Shown here: positions 42,698-51,272 of the stretch, piece by piece
How positions within the stretch are numbered: position 1 is the stretch's first letter
Layout: each line of letters begins with the position of its first letter
Assembly: GCA_050015495.1 (NCBI GenBank)
Contig: JBEKBH010000011.1
Span: 57,382-121,381, forward strand
Source: Palsa-1439 sp050015495
GTDB lineage: Bacteria; Verrucomicrobiota; Verrucomicrobiia; Palsa-1439
DNA: 64,000 nt
Direction of reading: 5' to 3'
Notes under the pieces: generated by a model
What the model was told of the DNA's origin: nothing
What the model saw: only the letters and a program-made list of their open reading frames with translations
The model's database searches: none
Made by a program: the position numbers and the translations under genes

Positions 42698-43206
42698 GGG
42701 ACGAGGTAATTTTCCGCCACGCGACAATACTTCTCCGCCCAACCCTTGATCCTGGCCCGTTCCGTCGCCCCGACCTGGCTGACCACCTTTGCGGGGGAAC
42801 CATACACCAGCGACCCCGGTGGCACTTGCAGGCCTTCGGTCAACAACGCGGCTGCGCCGATAATGCTTTGCTCGCCCACGACAACGCCGTTCATCAATAC
42901 GGCTCCCATGCCCACCAGCACCTCGTCGCTCACGGTGCATCCATGCAGGACGACGCGATGGCCGACCGTCACGTAATTGCCCACCACGCACGCAAATTCG
43001 TCGGCCACGTGGCACACGCTGTTGTCCTGGATGTTGGTGTGGTGGCCGATCACGACGCGGTTGATGTCCCCGCGCAGGACGCTTCCGAACCAGATGCTCG
43101 ATTGCTCGCCGATCTCGGTGTCGCCGATTACCCGCGCAGTGTCGGCGAGAAACACACCCGCGCCGATGCGCGGTCGTTTCCCCAGATATTCCAGGACGTT
43201 GGCCAC
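42688..43206 (-). CDS. Gamma-class carbonic anhydrase-like hexapeptide-repeat protein
   Basis: A 172-residue left-handed beta-helix protein. After PRIGAGVFLADTARVIGD come hexapeptide repeats with the metal-site histidines VVIGHHTNIQDNSVCHV and NYVTVGHRVVLHGCTV, then LVGMGAVLMNGVVVGEQSII and SLVYGSPAKVV. This is the YrdA/PaaY-like branch of gamma carbonic anhydrases, trimeric zinc proteins of which many have unproven activity. GTG at 43206 gives the family's usual length; the upstream extension to 43362 overlaps the divergent gene and is rejected. Confidence 0.88.
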   Translation of the reverse strand: MANVLEYLGKRPRIGAGVFLADTARVIGDTEIGEQSSIWFGSVLRGDINRVVIGHHTNIQDNSVCHVADEFACVVGNYVTVGHRVVLHGCTVSDEVLVGMGAVLMNGVVVGEQSIIGAAALLTEGLQVPPGSLVYGSPAKVVSQVGATERARIKGWAEKYCRVAENYLVPGR

Positions 43207-43270
43207 GAAGCGAATTCTGGCGATGCGCGTTGCAAAATGCAAAGCAGTTTTGGCAGAATTCCCCGACCCT

Positions 43271-43828
43271 ATGCGAAAGTCAAAACCGACTCCGCCGAAC
43301 TGGATCATCGCCCGCCTCGGCGACGATGGGAACTGGTGGGTCGCGGAAGCCAGCCAGGACATCTACTGGGGGGAAGGGATGCGCGGAGTGCTCGATCCGC
43401 GCCAGATCGCCCATGTCGCCGAAGTGCTGGACGAGTACCAACCCCATGGGTTCCGCCGTTATCTCTTCGATGACGCCTTCCAGTTCTTCCAACTGGAGTC
43501 CGAGATCGATGACGAGCGCGTGAGACTTGCGCCCGTCGATCCGGATGATGTTGGCGCTGCCAACGAACAGATTTTCGCTCTGCCGCTGATCGACGACGAG
43601 GAAACAGGCGCGTACTACGATCTGCTCGATGCCATCAGCGTCGCCCGCATCCGCAAACTCAACGCCACGCACCACTACGTCCGCGATTGCACCGAGCTGG
43701 ACATGAGCGAGGAACTCGATGCGCTGGATCGCGACCGCTACTTCGCGTCGGAAAGCATCCACTGTTTCGACGAGATCAACGAGATCCTCCAATGGAGCCC
43801 CGCCGAATGGGACGAGCCAGGCTCTTAA
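43271..43828 (+). CDS. Uncharacterised acidic protein
   Basis: A 185-residue soluble protein, not recognised. It begins MRKSKPTPPNWIIARLGDDG and contains DDERVRLAPVDPDDVGAANE, then ETGAYYDLLDAISVARIRKL. It is strongly acidic, with no membrane helix or signal. Codon use is like that of its neighbours, so it is a real gene rather than a shadow. Its end overlaps the start of the amidase gene by 22 bases, suggesting an operon. Confidence 0.7.
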   Translation: MRKSKPTPPNWIIARLGDDGNWWVAEASQDIYWGEGMRGVLDPRQIAHVAEVLDEYQPHGFRRYLFDDAFQFFQLESEIDDERVRLAPVDPDDVGAANEQIFALPLIDDEETGAYYDLLDAISVARIRKLNATHHYVRDCTELDMSEELDALDRDRYFASESIHCFDEINEILQWSPAEWDEPGS

Positions 43829-44988
43829 TCTTGCTGGCCGCAACGGCTTGGTGTGCAGCCAGTTATGCGGCGGATTGGTCTCCGCTGGAACGCTACCAAC
43901 AGTCGATCTCCCGCGCCGATTTTGAGGGATTGCTCGCCGGTGTCTATTGTCCTTCCGGCGCGCTCACGAATTACCTGGTGTTTGGCACCAACTCCGTCAC
44001 GGTCTTTTCCACGCCCGAAAAGACCAACGCGCTGTTCACCCTTCGTTTTTCCTCCGCAGCTTCCTCCTCCGTCTCCCATTCTCCGTTGACCCTCAAGCGC
44101 ATCGTTCTCGACCCCGGTCACATCGGCGGCGAATGGGCGCGCATGGAAGAGCGCTTCTTCGAGCGGGGTAAAGACCGTCCCGTGCAGGAAGCCGTGCTGA
44201 ATCTCACCGCGGCCCGGTTGTTAAAGACACGGCTCGAAGCCGCGGGGATCGAGGTCTTTCTCACCAAGGACAACTTCGAGCCGGTCACCGACAAACGCCC
44301 TGAAGATTTCCGCGCGCAGGCGGAACAGGACACCCCGCTTGCGCGGTTCGATGCCTTCCCGCCGCTGGATCGCGAGGCCGCGCACGCCGATGCGGTCCGT
44401 AAACGAGCCGAGAATCTCTTTTACCGCAGCTCCGAAATCGCCGCGCGGGCGCGCCTGGTCAACGAGCAGATCAAGCCCGATCTCACCATCTGCATGCACT
44501 TTAACGCCGTCGAATGGGATCAATGCCAGAATCTGGTGGACGATAACCGGCTGGTTGTGTACGTGCACGGCGACTATCTCGCGTCCGAATTGAAAGACGA
44601 CGACCAGAAGCTGCGGTTGTTCTCCAAGCTGCTGGAACGTTCCCATCCGATCGAACAGACTGTGGCCGAAGCGGTTGCCACCGCCATGGCTGGCGCCACC
44701 AAACTACCGCCGGTCGAATACGGCCCGTCCGGCGGCGCGATCCATGTCGGTGACAACCCGTACGTGTTCGCCCGCAACCTCGCCGCCAACCGACTCTACA
44801 ATGGCCCCGTCGTTTTCCTCGAACCGTACTACATGAACAACCGCGTCGTGTACGAGCGCATCCAGCTCGGCGACTACGAGGGCACGCGCGATGTGGACGG
44901 CACGCCGATGAAGAGCATCTTTCGTGAGTACGCCGATTCGGTGGCGGATGGATTGCAGAAACTGATCGCCCCGCAGGGCAAGCACTAA
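43807..44988 (+). CDS. N-acetylmuramoyl-L-alanine amidase (Amidase_3)
   Basis: A 393-residue exported cell-wall hydrolase. A signal peptide (MGRARLLILLAATAWCAASY) is followed by a domain of about 90 residues and an Amidase_3 domain: first zinc His in KRIVLDPGHIGGEW, the Glu of EAVLNLTAARLLKTRLEAAG, the GIEVFLTK strand, and a second His in DLTICMHFNAVEWD. It cuts the amide between muramic acid and the stem peptide in the periplasm. The domain is longer than usual, with an insertion of about 60 residues (TDKRPEDFRAQAEQD). The start at 43807 is inside the end of the preceding gene. Confidence 0.85.
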   Translation: MGRARLLILLAATAWCAASYAADWSPLERYQQSISRADFEGLLAGVYCPSGALTNYLVFGTNSVTVFSTPEKTNALFTLRFSSAASSSVSHSPLTLKRIVLDPGHIGGEWARMEERFFERGKDRPVQEAVLNLTAARLLKTRLEAAGIEVFLTKDNFEPVTDKRPEDFRAQAEQDTPLARFDAFPPLDREAAHADAVRKRAENLFYRSSEIAARARLVNEQIKPDLTICMHFNAVEWDQCQNLVDDNRLVVYVHGDYLASELKDDDQKLRLFSKLLERSHPIEQTVAEAVATAMAGATKLPPVEYGPSGGAIHVGDNPYVFARNLAANRLYNGPVVFLEPYYMNNRVVYERIQLGDYEGTRDVDGTPMKSIFREYADSVADGLQKLIAPQGKH

Positions 44989-45017
44989 CGTTTTGTCACA
45001 GCTTATTTGACAGGCTG

Positions 45018-45107
45018 CCCCTCACCTTGATCCTCTCCCCGCACACGGGGAGAGGAAACGAAGTGCGTCCCCCTCTCCCTTTTCAAGGGAGAGGGTCAGG
45101 GTGAGGG
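45018..45107. repeat. MITE-like palindromic repeat, CCCTCACC family, copy 1
   Basis: About 90 bp starting CCCCTCACCTTGATCCTCTC and ending GGGAGAGGGTCAGGGTGAGG, so its ends are inverted repeats. Internal CCCCGCACACGGGG and CCCTTTTCAAGGG hairpins are nested inside. Related copies are at 45461-45560, 47081-47210 and, partial, at 62765. Confidence 0.8.
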
Positions 45108-45155
45108 TTCATTTTCCCGCCCTGCCGCGCCCATCGAATCAAGCGTGTTGCAGCC

Positions 45156-45443
45156 CTAACGGTTTCGTCGAAATTGCTCGACGAGTCGGTCGAACCGGCT
45201 CTCGTACATCATCTCGTAGAACTTGAACCGATCCGGAAACAAACGGGCCGCCTCGGTTTTTAGAAACAGGCGTTCGATGGAGATGTCGCGTTCGGAGATG
45301 TCCGTCGCCACAATAAGAAAGGCGAGGCGATCGACGCGCCGTTGAATCCGACGGTAGGCCTGTTCGCTTGGAAACACGGGATAAAGTACCACAGCTTGCG
45401 CAACCGCGCGAATGCGGTGTAACAGTTGCAGGTTTACAATCAT
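45156..45443 (-). CDS. Small uncharacterised protein
   Basis: A 95-residue basic protein beginning MIVNLQLLHRIRAVAQAVVL and ending FKFYEMMYESRFDRLVEQF plus RRNR. It has no signal, membrane helix or domain I recognise. The amphipathic, charged sequence and a sensible ATG suggest a real gene, probably cytoplasmic. It lies alone between two copies of the CCCTCACC-type repeat (45018-45107 and 45461-45560). Confidence 0.6.
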   Translation of the reverse strand: MIVNLQLLHRIRAVAQAVVLYPVFPSEQAYRRIQRRVDRLAFLIVATDISERDISIERLFLKTEAARLFPDRFKFYEMMYESRFDRLVEQFRRNR

Positions 45444-45460
45444 AGAGACAAGCGACAATA

Positions 45461-45560
45461 CCCCTCACCCTGACCCTCTCCCTCAAGGGGAGAGGGGAAG
45501 AACGGTGGTAAACGCAGTGGTTTTCCTCTCCCCTCCGGGGGAGAGGATTAAGGTGAGGGG
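45461..45560. repeat. MITE-like palindromic repeat, CCCTCACC family, copy 2
   Basis: About 100 bp from CCCCTCACCCTGACCCTCTC to GAGAGGATTAAGGTGAGGGG, in the reverse orientation to copy 1. The inverted ends and internal hairpins CCCTCAAGGGG and CCCCTCCGGGGG are kept. Confidence 0.8.
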
Positions 45561-45684
45561 GACGGACTGCAAAGAGATTTCTGTGACTTTGCGCTAACGG
45601 CTCACACGCAAGCAGTTGACACAACCGCTTTTCGAGTTGATTTTCACCGGCGGCGCTCTCAAAATCGGGTCAGGAGACAGCAAA

Positions 45685-46242
45685 ATGATTTTGGCAATCT
45701 TGATGGTTGTAGCGGCCGGGATATTCCGCTTGGCAGCGCATGGATTCCACTGGTGGAACATCGCCCCGGTGGGCGCGATGGCCCTGCTCGGCGGCATGTG
45801 CCTGGGACGCCGTTACGCGTTGTGGGTGCCGCTGGCCGTGCTGGCCGTGACGGATATGCTGCTCAACGTCTGGATGGGCTACCCGATGATTTACTGGCCG
45901 CGGGCATTCGATTACAGCGCATTCCTGCTGATTGGCCTGCTCGGCCTGTGGACGCGTGACCGGAAACTCGGCAGCAAGATCGGGGCGGTGATCGCCACGC
46001 CCTTCCTGTTTTTCCTCATCAGCAACTTCGCCGTGTGGCTCTTCGGCATGAGCCTGGCCAACGCGCCCTACGCCAAAACATTGTCCGGTTTGATGGACTG
46101 CTACGCCGCGGGACTTCCATTCCTGCGCGGCACGATCATCGGCGACTGGGGATTCATGGCGCTGTTTGCGGTATCGGCCCTGGCCTTGCGCCGCGCGTCC
46201 GGCGAACGCTCGCACTGGCTGGTCACTGAAGCCCGGGCGTGA
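45685..46242 (+). CDS. DUF6580-type integral membrane protein
   Basis: A 185-residue protein with five or six membrane helices, starting MILAILMVVAAGIFRL and containing WWNIAPVGAMALLGGMCLG, LNVWMGYPMIYWPRAFDYSA, and FFLISNFAVWLFGMSL. The N-F-x-P/A-V-x-A pattern with conserved Asn/Pro residues fits DUF6580, a family related in topology to small ECF-type transport substrate components. CAGGAG precedes the ATG by 8 bases. The transported or sensed molecule is unknown. Confidence 0.8.
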   Translation: MILAILMVVAAGIFRLAAHGFHWWNIAPVGAMALLGGMCLGRRYALWVPLAVLAVTDMLLNVWMGYPMIYWPRAFDYSAFLLIGLLGLWTRDRKLGSKIGAVIATPFLFFLISNFAVWLFGMSLANAPYAKTLSGLMDCYAAGLPFLRGTIIGDWGFMALFAVSALALRRASGERSHWLVTEARA

Positions 46243-46254
46243 TAGTTCTGCCAC

Positions 46255-46680
46255 TCACTCCCCGATGATCTTCACGAGGACGCGTTTGCGGCGTTTGCCG
46301 TCGAATTCGCCGTAGAAGATTTGCTCCCACGGGCCGAAGTCGAGTTTCCCATCCGTTATCGCCACCACGACTTCCCGTCCCATGATCGTGCGTTTGAGAT
46401 GAGCATCGGCGTTGTCTTCGCCCGAGTTGTGGGCGTACTGGGAATGGGGTTTCTCGGGCGCCAGTTTCTCGAGCCAGCGCTCGAAATCCTGGTGCAAGCC
46501 GGACTCATTGTCGTTGATGAACACGCTGGCCGAGATGTGCATCGCGTTGCAGAGAACCAACCCTTCCCTGACCCCGCTCTCCCGCAGACAGGTCTCCACG
46601 TCCGGGGTGATGTTGACGAACCCGCGTCGGGAGGGGAGATTGAACCAGAGTTCTTTGCGGTAGCTTTTCATGGCTTCCAT
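46255..46680 (-). CDS. YjbQ/UPF0047 family protein
   Basis: A 141-residue protein with the family pattern: RRGFVNITPDVETCLRESGV, LVLCNAMHISASVFINDNE, then the Asn-rich HLKRTIMGREVVVAITDGKL and GPWEQIFYGEFDGKRRKRVL. Bacterial members show thiamin-phosphate synthase activity in vitro, and the conserved His and Asp residues form a metal site. An ATG 9 bases further in (MKSYRK) is an alternative start. It faces the DUF6580 gene convergently and the cupin gene divergently. Confidence 0.9.
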   Translation of the reverse strand: MEAMKSYRKELWFNLPSRRGFVNITPDVETCLRESGVREGLVLCNAMHISASVFINDNESGLHQDFERWLEKLAPEKPHSQYAHNSGEDNADAHLKRTIMGREVVVAITDGKLDFGPWEQIFYGEFDGKRRKRVLVKIIGE

Positions 46681-46727
46681 AATAGCGTTTATGCTAGAAA
46701 AGCGAAAGACATGGGAGAGTATGCTTG

Positions 46728-47078
46728 ATGAAAATTGCCAGCGTAAAAGAGATACCCTCGGAGAAGGTGGACATGGACGGCGCGAAGGATTGCCAGGTGA
46801 AACTCGCTGTGACGGCGCGCGACGGCGCGCCGAATTTTGCGATGCGCGTGTTCGAGGTTGCGCCCGGCGGCCACACCCCGCTGCATCATCATCCCTACGA
46901 ACACGAGATTTACGTGATGGAAGGACAGGGCACGGTCTGGCGCGAGGGCAAGGAAGTGCCGATCAAGCCGGGCGACGTGCTGTACATTCCAGCGGATGAA
47001 CAACACCAGTTCAAGAACGCGGCGGGGAAACCATTCAAGTTCATGTGCCTGATTCCCGCCAAATTCCAGAAATGCTAA
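46728..47078 (+). CDS. Small cupin-domain protein
   Basis: A 116-residue single-domain cupin. Motif 1 is GGHTPLHHHPYEHEIYVMEG, with three His and one Glu as metal ligands, and motif 2 is KPGDVLYIPADEQHQFKNAA. This is the layout of small metal-binding cupins that act as dioxygenases, isomerases or sugar/metabolite sensors; the substrate cannot be told. ATG 46728 is preferred over an in-frame TTG one codon earlier; GGGAG lies 11 bases upstream. Confidence 0.88.
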   Translation: MKIASVKEIPSEKVDMDGAKDCQVKLAVTARDGAPNFAMRVFEVAPGGHTPLHHHPYEHEIYVMEGQGTVWREGKEVPIKPGDVLYIPADEQHQFKNAAGKPFKFMCLIPAKFQKC

Positions 47079-47080
47079 CG

Positions 47081-47210
47081 CCCCTCACCTTAATCCTCTC
47101 CCCGCAAGCGGGGAGAGGAGACAACAGCGTTCCCCTCTCCCTTTTCAAGGGGAGCCGAGTCTTCGAGACGCGACCTCGCCGTGCCTCGGTCGCAAAAGGT
47201 CAGGGTGAGG
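47081..47210. repeat. MITE-like palindromic repeat, CCCTCACC family, copy 3 (with insert)
   Basis: Begins CCCCTCACCTTAATCCTCTC and ends GGTCAGGGTGAGG. Compared with copy 1, its right arm is interrupted by about 40 bases (GCCGAGTCTTCGAGACGCG to CCTCGGTCGC), so the unit is 130 bp. The insert lies only a few bases before the cobalamin adenosyltransferase start. Confidence 0.75.
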
Positions 47211-47223
47211 ATTGTTTTACACC

Positions 47224-47778
47224 ATGGCTCGATTAACCAAAATCGTTACCCGGACCGGCGACGACGGAACGACGGGACTCGCCGGCGGCGGGCGCGTCAG
47301 CAAGGATTCGCCGCGGATCTGGGCCGTCGGCACGGTGGATGAATTGAATTCGGCCATCGGATTGGCGCGGGCGTTGCGGGCTGATGCCGCCCTGGATGTG
47401 CGGTTGCGCGACATTCAGAACGACCTGTTCAATCTCGGCGCGGAACTGGCCACGCCCGCGGACAAATTCCAGAAAGGGATGCCGTGCATCGAGGCGCAGC
47501 ACGTGACCGGCCTTGAGAAACTGGTCGAAGAACTGACCAAAGAACTGGGGCCGTTGACGGAGTTCATTTTGCCCGGTGGCAGCCCGGCGGGCGCGCAGTT
47601 GCACGTGGCGCGGACGATCTGCCGTCGCGCCGAGCGTTTCTGCGTGCGCCTGCGCCAGGAAGAAAAGATTGGCGAATGGGTGGTTCCCTACCTGAATCGC
47701 CTGAGCGACGCGCTGTTCATGCTGGCCCGGTGGAGTAACCAGAAGGCGGGCGTGAAAGAGACGTACTGGAAGAAGTGA
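47224..47778 (+). CDS. Cob(I)alamin adenosyltransferase, PduO type
   Basis: A 184-residue ATP:corrinoid adenosyltransferase making coenzyme B12. The N-terminal ATP motif is KIVTRTGDDGTTGLAGGGRV (a PduO-type mark), followed by VGTVDELNSAIGLA and the C-terminal ARTICRRAERFCVRLRQE with NRLSDALFMLARWSNQKA. The length is typical. The start is directly preceded by repeat copy 3, so its native promoter may have been displaced or supplied by the repeat. No other cobalamin gene is adjacent. Confidence 0.9.
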   Translation: MARLTKIVTRTGDDGTTGLAGGGRVSKDSPRIWAVGTVDELNSAIGLARALRADAALDVRLRDIQNDLFNLGAELATPADKFQKGMPCIEAQHVTGLEKLVEELTKELGPLTEFILPGGSPAGAQLHVARTICRRAERFCVRLRQEEKIGEWVVPYLNRLSDALFMLARWSNQKAGVKETYWKK

Positions 47779-47784
47779 CGGCGG

Positions 47785-48525
47785 TTACGCGCTCACCAGC
47801 GTATCGCCGAATCGCGCGCTCAACGCGGCGAACACGATCTCGACGATTTGCACCAGATTGAACCGCGAGTTGTCGATCACCAGATCGTGGTGGAACGGGA
47901 ACCCCGGATCGAGCACGAAGTACGTGTTGATATAGTGGCTCCGCTCCTTCTCGCCCTCATCGACTATCTTCTCGGCGTCGTGCACGGACAGATTGCGGTT
48001 GGCGGCGATGGTGTGAACCCGCCACGCGCGGGGCGCGACGAGGCGAATATGCACGCCGTTGCGGAGGTCCTGCGTCACCAGCGAACTTCCACGTCCCACG
48101 AGGACGGCATGGCCGTGCACCGCGAGCGTGCGGATGACTTCGGCGAGTTTGCGCACGACCACGGCGTCATCAACCTTGCGATTGATGATGTTATCGAACA
48201 ACTCGCTCATCTCATCGCGCCGATGGCCGTCGAGCATGTCGAGGATCGCCCGCTGGATGTGCAACTGCTCGGACACCTTGTCGAGCAATTCACGGTCGTA
48301 GGACACCCACGGGATGGACGGATGGCAACGTTCGTTGAGGGTCTGAACAAGCTGCTGGGCGAGCGGCAGGGCTTCACAACCAAATTCACGGGAGATGGCG
48401 ACGAACGGGTAGGTCTCGAGCCGTCGTTTGTCACCGAGGGGTTTGACCTTTTCCCAAGCATGAACGTGCGCGGCGATTCGCGATTCCACGTCCGAGCCAA
48501 CCCAACCTTGAGAGATCCGCGTCAT
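47785..48525 (-). CDS. Cytidylate-kinase-like protein
   Basis: A 246-residue protein of the cytidylate-kinase-like P-loop family: FVAISREFGCEALPLAQQLV near residue 45, then VSYDRELLDKVSEQL, AVHGHAVLVGRGSSLVTQDL and HIRLVAPRAWRVHTIAAN. The P-loop is atypical (SREFGCEA rather than a classic GxxxxGKT), as is normal for this family. Its true substrate is unknown. The ATG overlaps the atpC stop by 4 bases, so it is the last gene of the ATP synthase operon. Confidence 0.8.
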   Translation of the reverse strand: MTRISQGWVGSDVESRIAAHVHAWEKVKPLGDKRRLETYPFVAISREFGCEALPLAQQLVQTLNERCHPSIPWVSYDRELLDKVSEQLHIQRAILDMLDGHRRDEMSELFDNIINRKVDDAVVVRKLAEVIRTLAVHGHAVLVGRGSSLVTQDLRNGVHIRLVAPRAWRVHTIAANRNLSVHDAEKIVDEGEKERSHYINTYFVLDPGFPFHHDLVIDNSRFNLVQIVEIVFAALSARFGDTLVSA

Positions 48526-48950
48526 TTCCTTACAGCACCAGCATAGTCCGCAACCTTCAACCGCGCAAGTGCCCGTTGCAGGGAGGCTTGGGCCCTGGCG
48601 ATGTCGAAATTTTGCGCTGCCTGTTGTAACCGCTGCTCGGCGCGCTCCTTGGCGCGACGGGCCCGCTCCACGTCAATTTCCTCGGGACGTTCGGCGCTGC
48701 GGGTGAGCACGGTCGTGCGGTCCTTTTGTACGATCAGGAAGCCCGTGCCCACGACGACATATTGGTCCTGGCCGCCGGGCATCCGCATCCGCAACGCTCC
48801 GGGTTTGAGCGCGAACACAAACGGCGCATGGTTGGCGAGAATCTCGAAGACGCCTTCCTGACCCGGAGCGATCACTAAGCGGACTTCATCGCGCAGGAAC
48901 AATCTCTGCAGCGTGAGAATCTCGAATGGGAATGTCTTCTCGTCGGCCAT
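48522..48950 (-). CDS. atpC: F1F0 ATP synthase epsilon subunit
   Basis: A 142-residue epsilon chain: a beta-sandwich with VIAPGQEGVFEILANHAPFV and LKPGALRMRMPGGQDQYVVV, then a C-terminal helical hairpin (RRAKERAEQRLQQAAQNFD). It couples the rotor to the catalytic head and can inhibit ATP hydrolysis. It lies 12 bases after atpD. Confidence 0.92.
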   Translation of the reverse strand: MADEKTFPFEILTLQRLFLRDEVRLVIAPGQEGVFEILANHAPFVFALKPGALRMRMPGGQDQYVVVGTGFLIVQKDRTTVLTRSAERPEEIDVERARRAKERAEQRLQQAAQNFDIARAQASLQRALARLKVADYAGAVRK

Positions 48951-48962
48951 GGTGACGCGTGT

Positions 48963-50375
48963 TTACGCCTTCATCTTGTCGGCTTTGGCTCGCGCCTCTT
49001 CAATGACCCCGACCATGTAGAACGCCTGCTCGGGCAGGTCGTCGTGCTTGCCGTCGAGGATCTCCTTGAAGCTGCGGATCGTTTCCGTCACGCGCACGTA
49101 CTTGCCCTCGAAGCCAGTGAATTGCTGGGCCACGAAGAACGGCTGCGACAGGAACCGCTGGATTTTGCGGGCGCGGGCGACGGTGAGTTTGTCTTCTTCG
49201 CTCAACTCTTCCATGCCGAGAATGGCGATGATGTCCTGCAAATCCTTGTATCGCTGCAACACCTGTTGCACGCCGCGGGCGACCTTGTAGTGGTCCTCGC
49301 CGACGACCAATGGATCGAGAATGCGCGAGGTCGAAGCGAGTGGGTCGACGGCGGGATAAATGCCCAACTCGGCAATCTGGCGCGACAGCACGATGGAGCC
49401 GTCGAGGTGGGTAAACGTCGTCGCCGGCGCCGGGTCAGTGATATCGTCGGCGGGCACGTACACGGCCTGCACGGACGTGATCGAGCCGCGTTTCGTCGAT
49501 GTGATCCGTTCCTGCAGGTCGCCCATTTCCGTGCCGAGCGTCGGCTGATAACCGACGGCGCTGGGCATGCGCCCGAGCAGCGCGGACACTTCCGAGCCGG
49601 CCTGGGTGAACCGAAAGATGTTGTCGATGAACAGCAACACGTCCTTGTTCTCGTAATCGCGGAAGTATTCCGCCTGGGTGAGAGCGGACAGGGCCACGCG
49701 CAGGCGCGCACCGGGAGGTTCGTTCATCTGGCCGAACACCATCACGGTGTTGGCGATGACGCCCGACTCGGTCATTTCCAGGTACAGATCGTTTCCCTCG
49801 CGGGTGCGTTCGCCGACGCCGCCGAACGCGGAGTAGCCGCTGTGTTCCTTGGCGATGTTGCGGATCAATTCCTGGATGAGCACCGTCTTGCCGACGCCCG
49901 CGCCACCGAACAGGCCGATCTTGCCGCCCTTGGCGAACGGGGCCAGCAGGTCGATGGATTTCAAGCCGGTCTCGAACTGTTTCGTGGCCGGCACCTGCTC
50001 CTCGAACGGCGGCGAGAGGCGGTGAATTGGCAGCCGCATCTTGGCGTTGATGGGCCCCTTGCCGTCAATCACGTTGCCCAACAGGTCGAAAATGCGGCCC
50101 AGTGACGTGGCGCCGACGGGCACGGTAATTGGCCCGCCGGTGTCGATGGCTTCCATGCCGCGCACGAGACCTTGCGTCTGGCTCATCGCCACCGTGCGAA
50201 CGGTGTTGTCCCCCAGATGGCCGGCGACCTCGCAGGTGAGATGGATGCCGTGCTCTTTGTCATCGATGGTAATGGCCTGGTTGATCGGCGGCAGGTGTTC
50301 CGTGAAAAACTCGATGTCCACCACCGGTCCGATGACCTGCGCAACCTTGCCCGTTTGATGTTCGCCTGTGCTCAT
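48963..50375 (-). CDS. atpD: F1F0 ATP synthase beta subunit
   Basis: The 470-residue catalytic subunit. The P-loop GLFGGAGVGKTVLIQELI, GERTREGNDLY, the Walker B region DVLLFIDNIFRFTQAGSEVS and ALLGRMPSAVGYQPTLGTEM are all intact. It binds and hydrolyses or makes ATP in the F1 head. It starts 24 bases after atpG. Confidence 0.97.
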   Translation of the reverse strand: MSTGEHQTGKVAQVIGPVVDIEFFTEHLPPINQAITIDDKEHGIHLTCEVAGHLGDNTVRTVAMSQTQGLVRGMEAIDTGGPITVPVGATSLGRIFDLLGNVIDGKGPINAKMRLPIHRLSPPFEEQVPATKQFETGLKSIDLLAPFAKGGKIGLFGGAGVGKTVLIQELIRNIAKEHSGYSAFGGVGERTREGNDLYLEMTESGVIANTVMVFGQMNEPPGARLRVALSALTQAEYFRDYENKDVLLFIDNIFRFTQAGSEVSALLGRMPSAVGYQPTLGTEMGDLQERITSTKRGSITSVQAVYVPADDITDPAPATTFTHLDGSIVLSRQIAELGIYPAVDPLASTSRILDPLVVGEDHYKVARGVQQVLQRYKDLQDIIAILGMEELSEEDKLTVARARKIQRFLSQPFFVAQQFTGFEGKYVRVTETIRSFKEILDGKHDDLPEQAFYMVGVIEEARAKADKMKA

Positions 50376-50399
50376 GATGCGGTTATCTCCTGCGTAAAA

Positions 50400-51266
50400 C
50401 TATTCCTTCTTCTCCAGCGCGTCGGCGCCCGCGACCACTTCCAGCAGCGCGGTGGTGATCGACGACTGGCGCGCGCCGTTATACTCGCGGGTCAGGCCGG
50501 TGATCATGTCCGAGGCGCTGTCGGTGGCGGCCTTCATGGCGACCATGCGCGCCGCCTGCTCGCTGGCCAGCGATTCGACGAGCGCCCGGTAGATCAACAC
50601 CTCGACGTACTGGGGCAGCAATATGTTGAGCAACTCTTCCGCTTCCGGCTCGAATTGGTAGGGTGTTTTCGCGCCCTTGGCAGCGTCATCGCCCTGGCCG
50701 AGCGGGAGCAACTGGACCAATATCGGTTCCGACTTCAGCACGCTGACGAATTTCGCGTACGCCAGATGAACCTGGTCGTATTTCGCCGCGCCGTAATCGC
50801 TGATGATCCGTTTGCAGGCGTTGCCGAGTTCTTCCAGGCGCACGTCGCGCGAGGGCTGGGGGAAGTGTTGCGAGATGGTGTAGCCCAACCGCTGGAAATG
50901 GTCGCGTCCTTTGCGTCCCACGGTGATGAGTTCGACGGGCACGGTCTGGTCGATGAGGAACCGTTGGGCCTCGCGGATGATGCCCGCGTTGAACGCCCCG
51001 CACAAGCCGCGGTCGGCGGTGACAAGCACCAGCGCCACGCTTTTCACGGGGCGTTGCGCCATCAACGGGTGGCGCGACGCGCCGCCACTGGAGGCGACGA
51101 CGTCCTTGAGGATCTCGGAGAGTCGCTCCGCGTAGGGCCGCGCGGATTCCGCCTTGGCCTGGGCGCGCCGGAGCCGGGCCGCGGCAATCATGTTCATCGC
51201 CTTGGTGACCTGGCGGATGTTCTTGACGCCCTTGATGCGGCGGCGGATGTCGCGGAGACTGGCCAT
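50400..51266 (-). CDS. atpG: F1F0 ATP synthase gamma subunit
   Basis: The 288-residue central shaft. The N-terminal helix ASLRDIRRRIKGVKNIRQVT with KAMNMIAAARLRRAQAKAES and the C-terminal helix ATDSASDMITGLTREYNGAR are the family marks; the Rossmann part has LVTADRGLCGAFNAGI. It lies 6 bases after atpA. Confidence 0.95.
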   Translation of the reverse strand: MASLRDIRRRIKGVKNIRQVTKAMNMIAAARLRRAQAKAESARPYAERLSEILKDVVASSGGASRHPLMAQRPVKSVALVLVTADRGLCGAFNAGIIREAQRFLIDQTVPVELITVGRKGRDHFQRLGYTISQHFPQPSRDVRLEELGNACKRIISDYGAAKYDQVHLAYAKFVSVLKSEPILVQLLPLGQGDDAAKGAKTPYQFEPEAEELLNILLPQYVEVLIYRALVESLASEQAARMVAMKAATDSASDMITGLTREYNGARQSSITTALLEVVAGADALEKKE

Positions 51267-51272
51267 GACAGC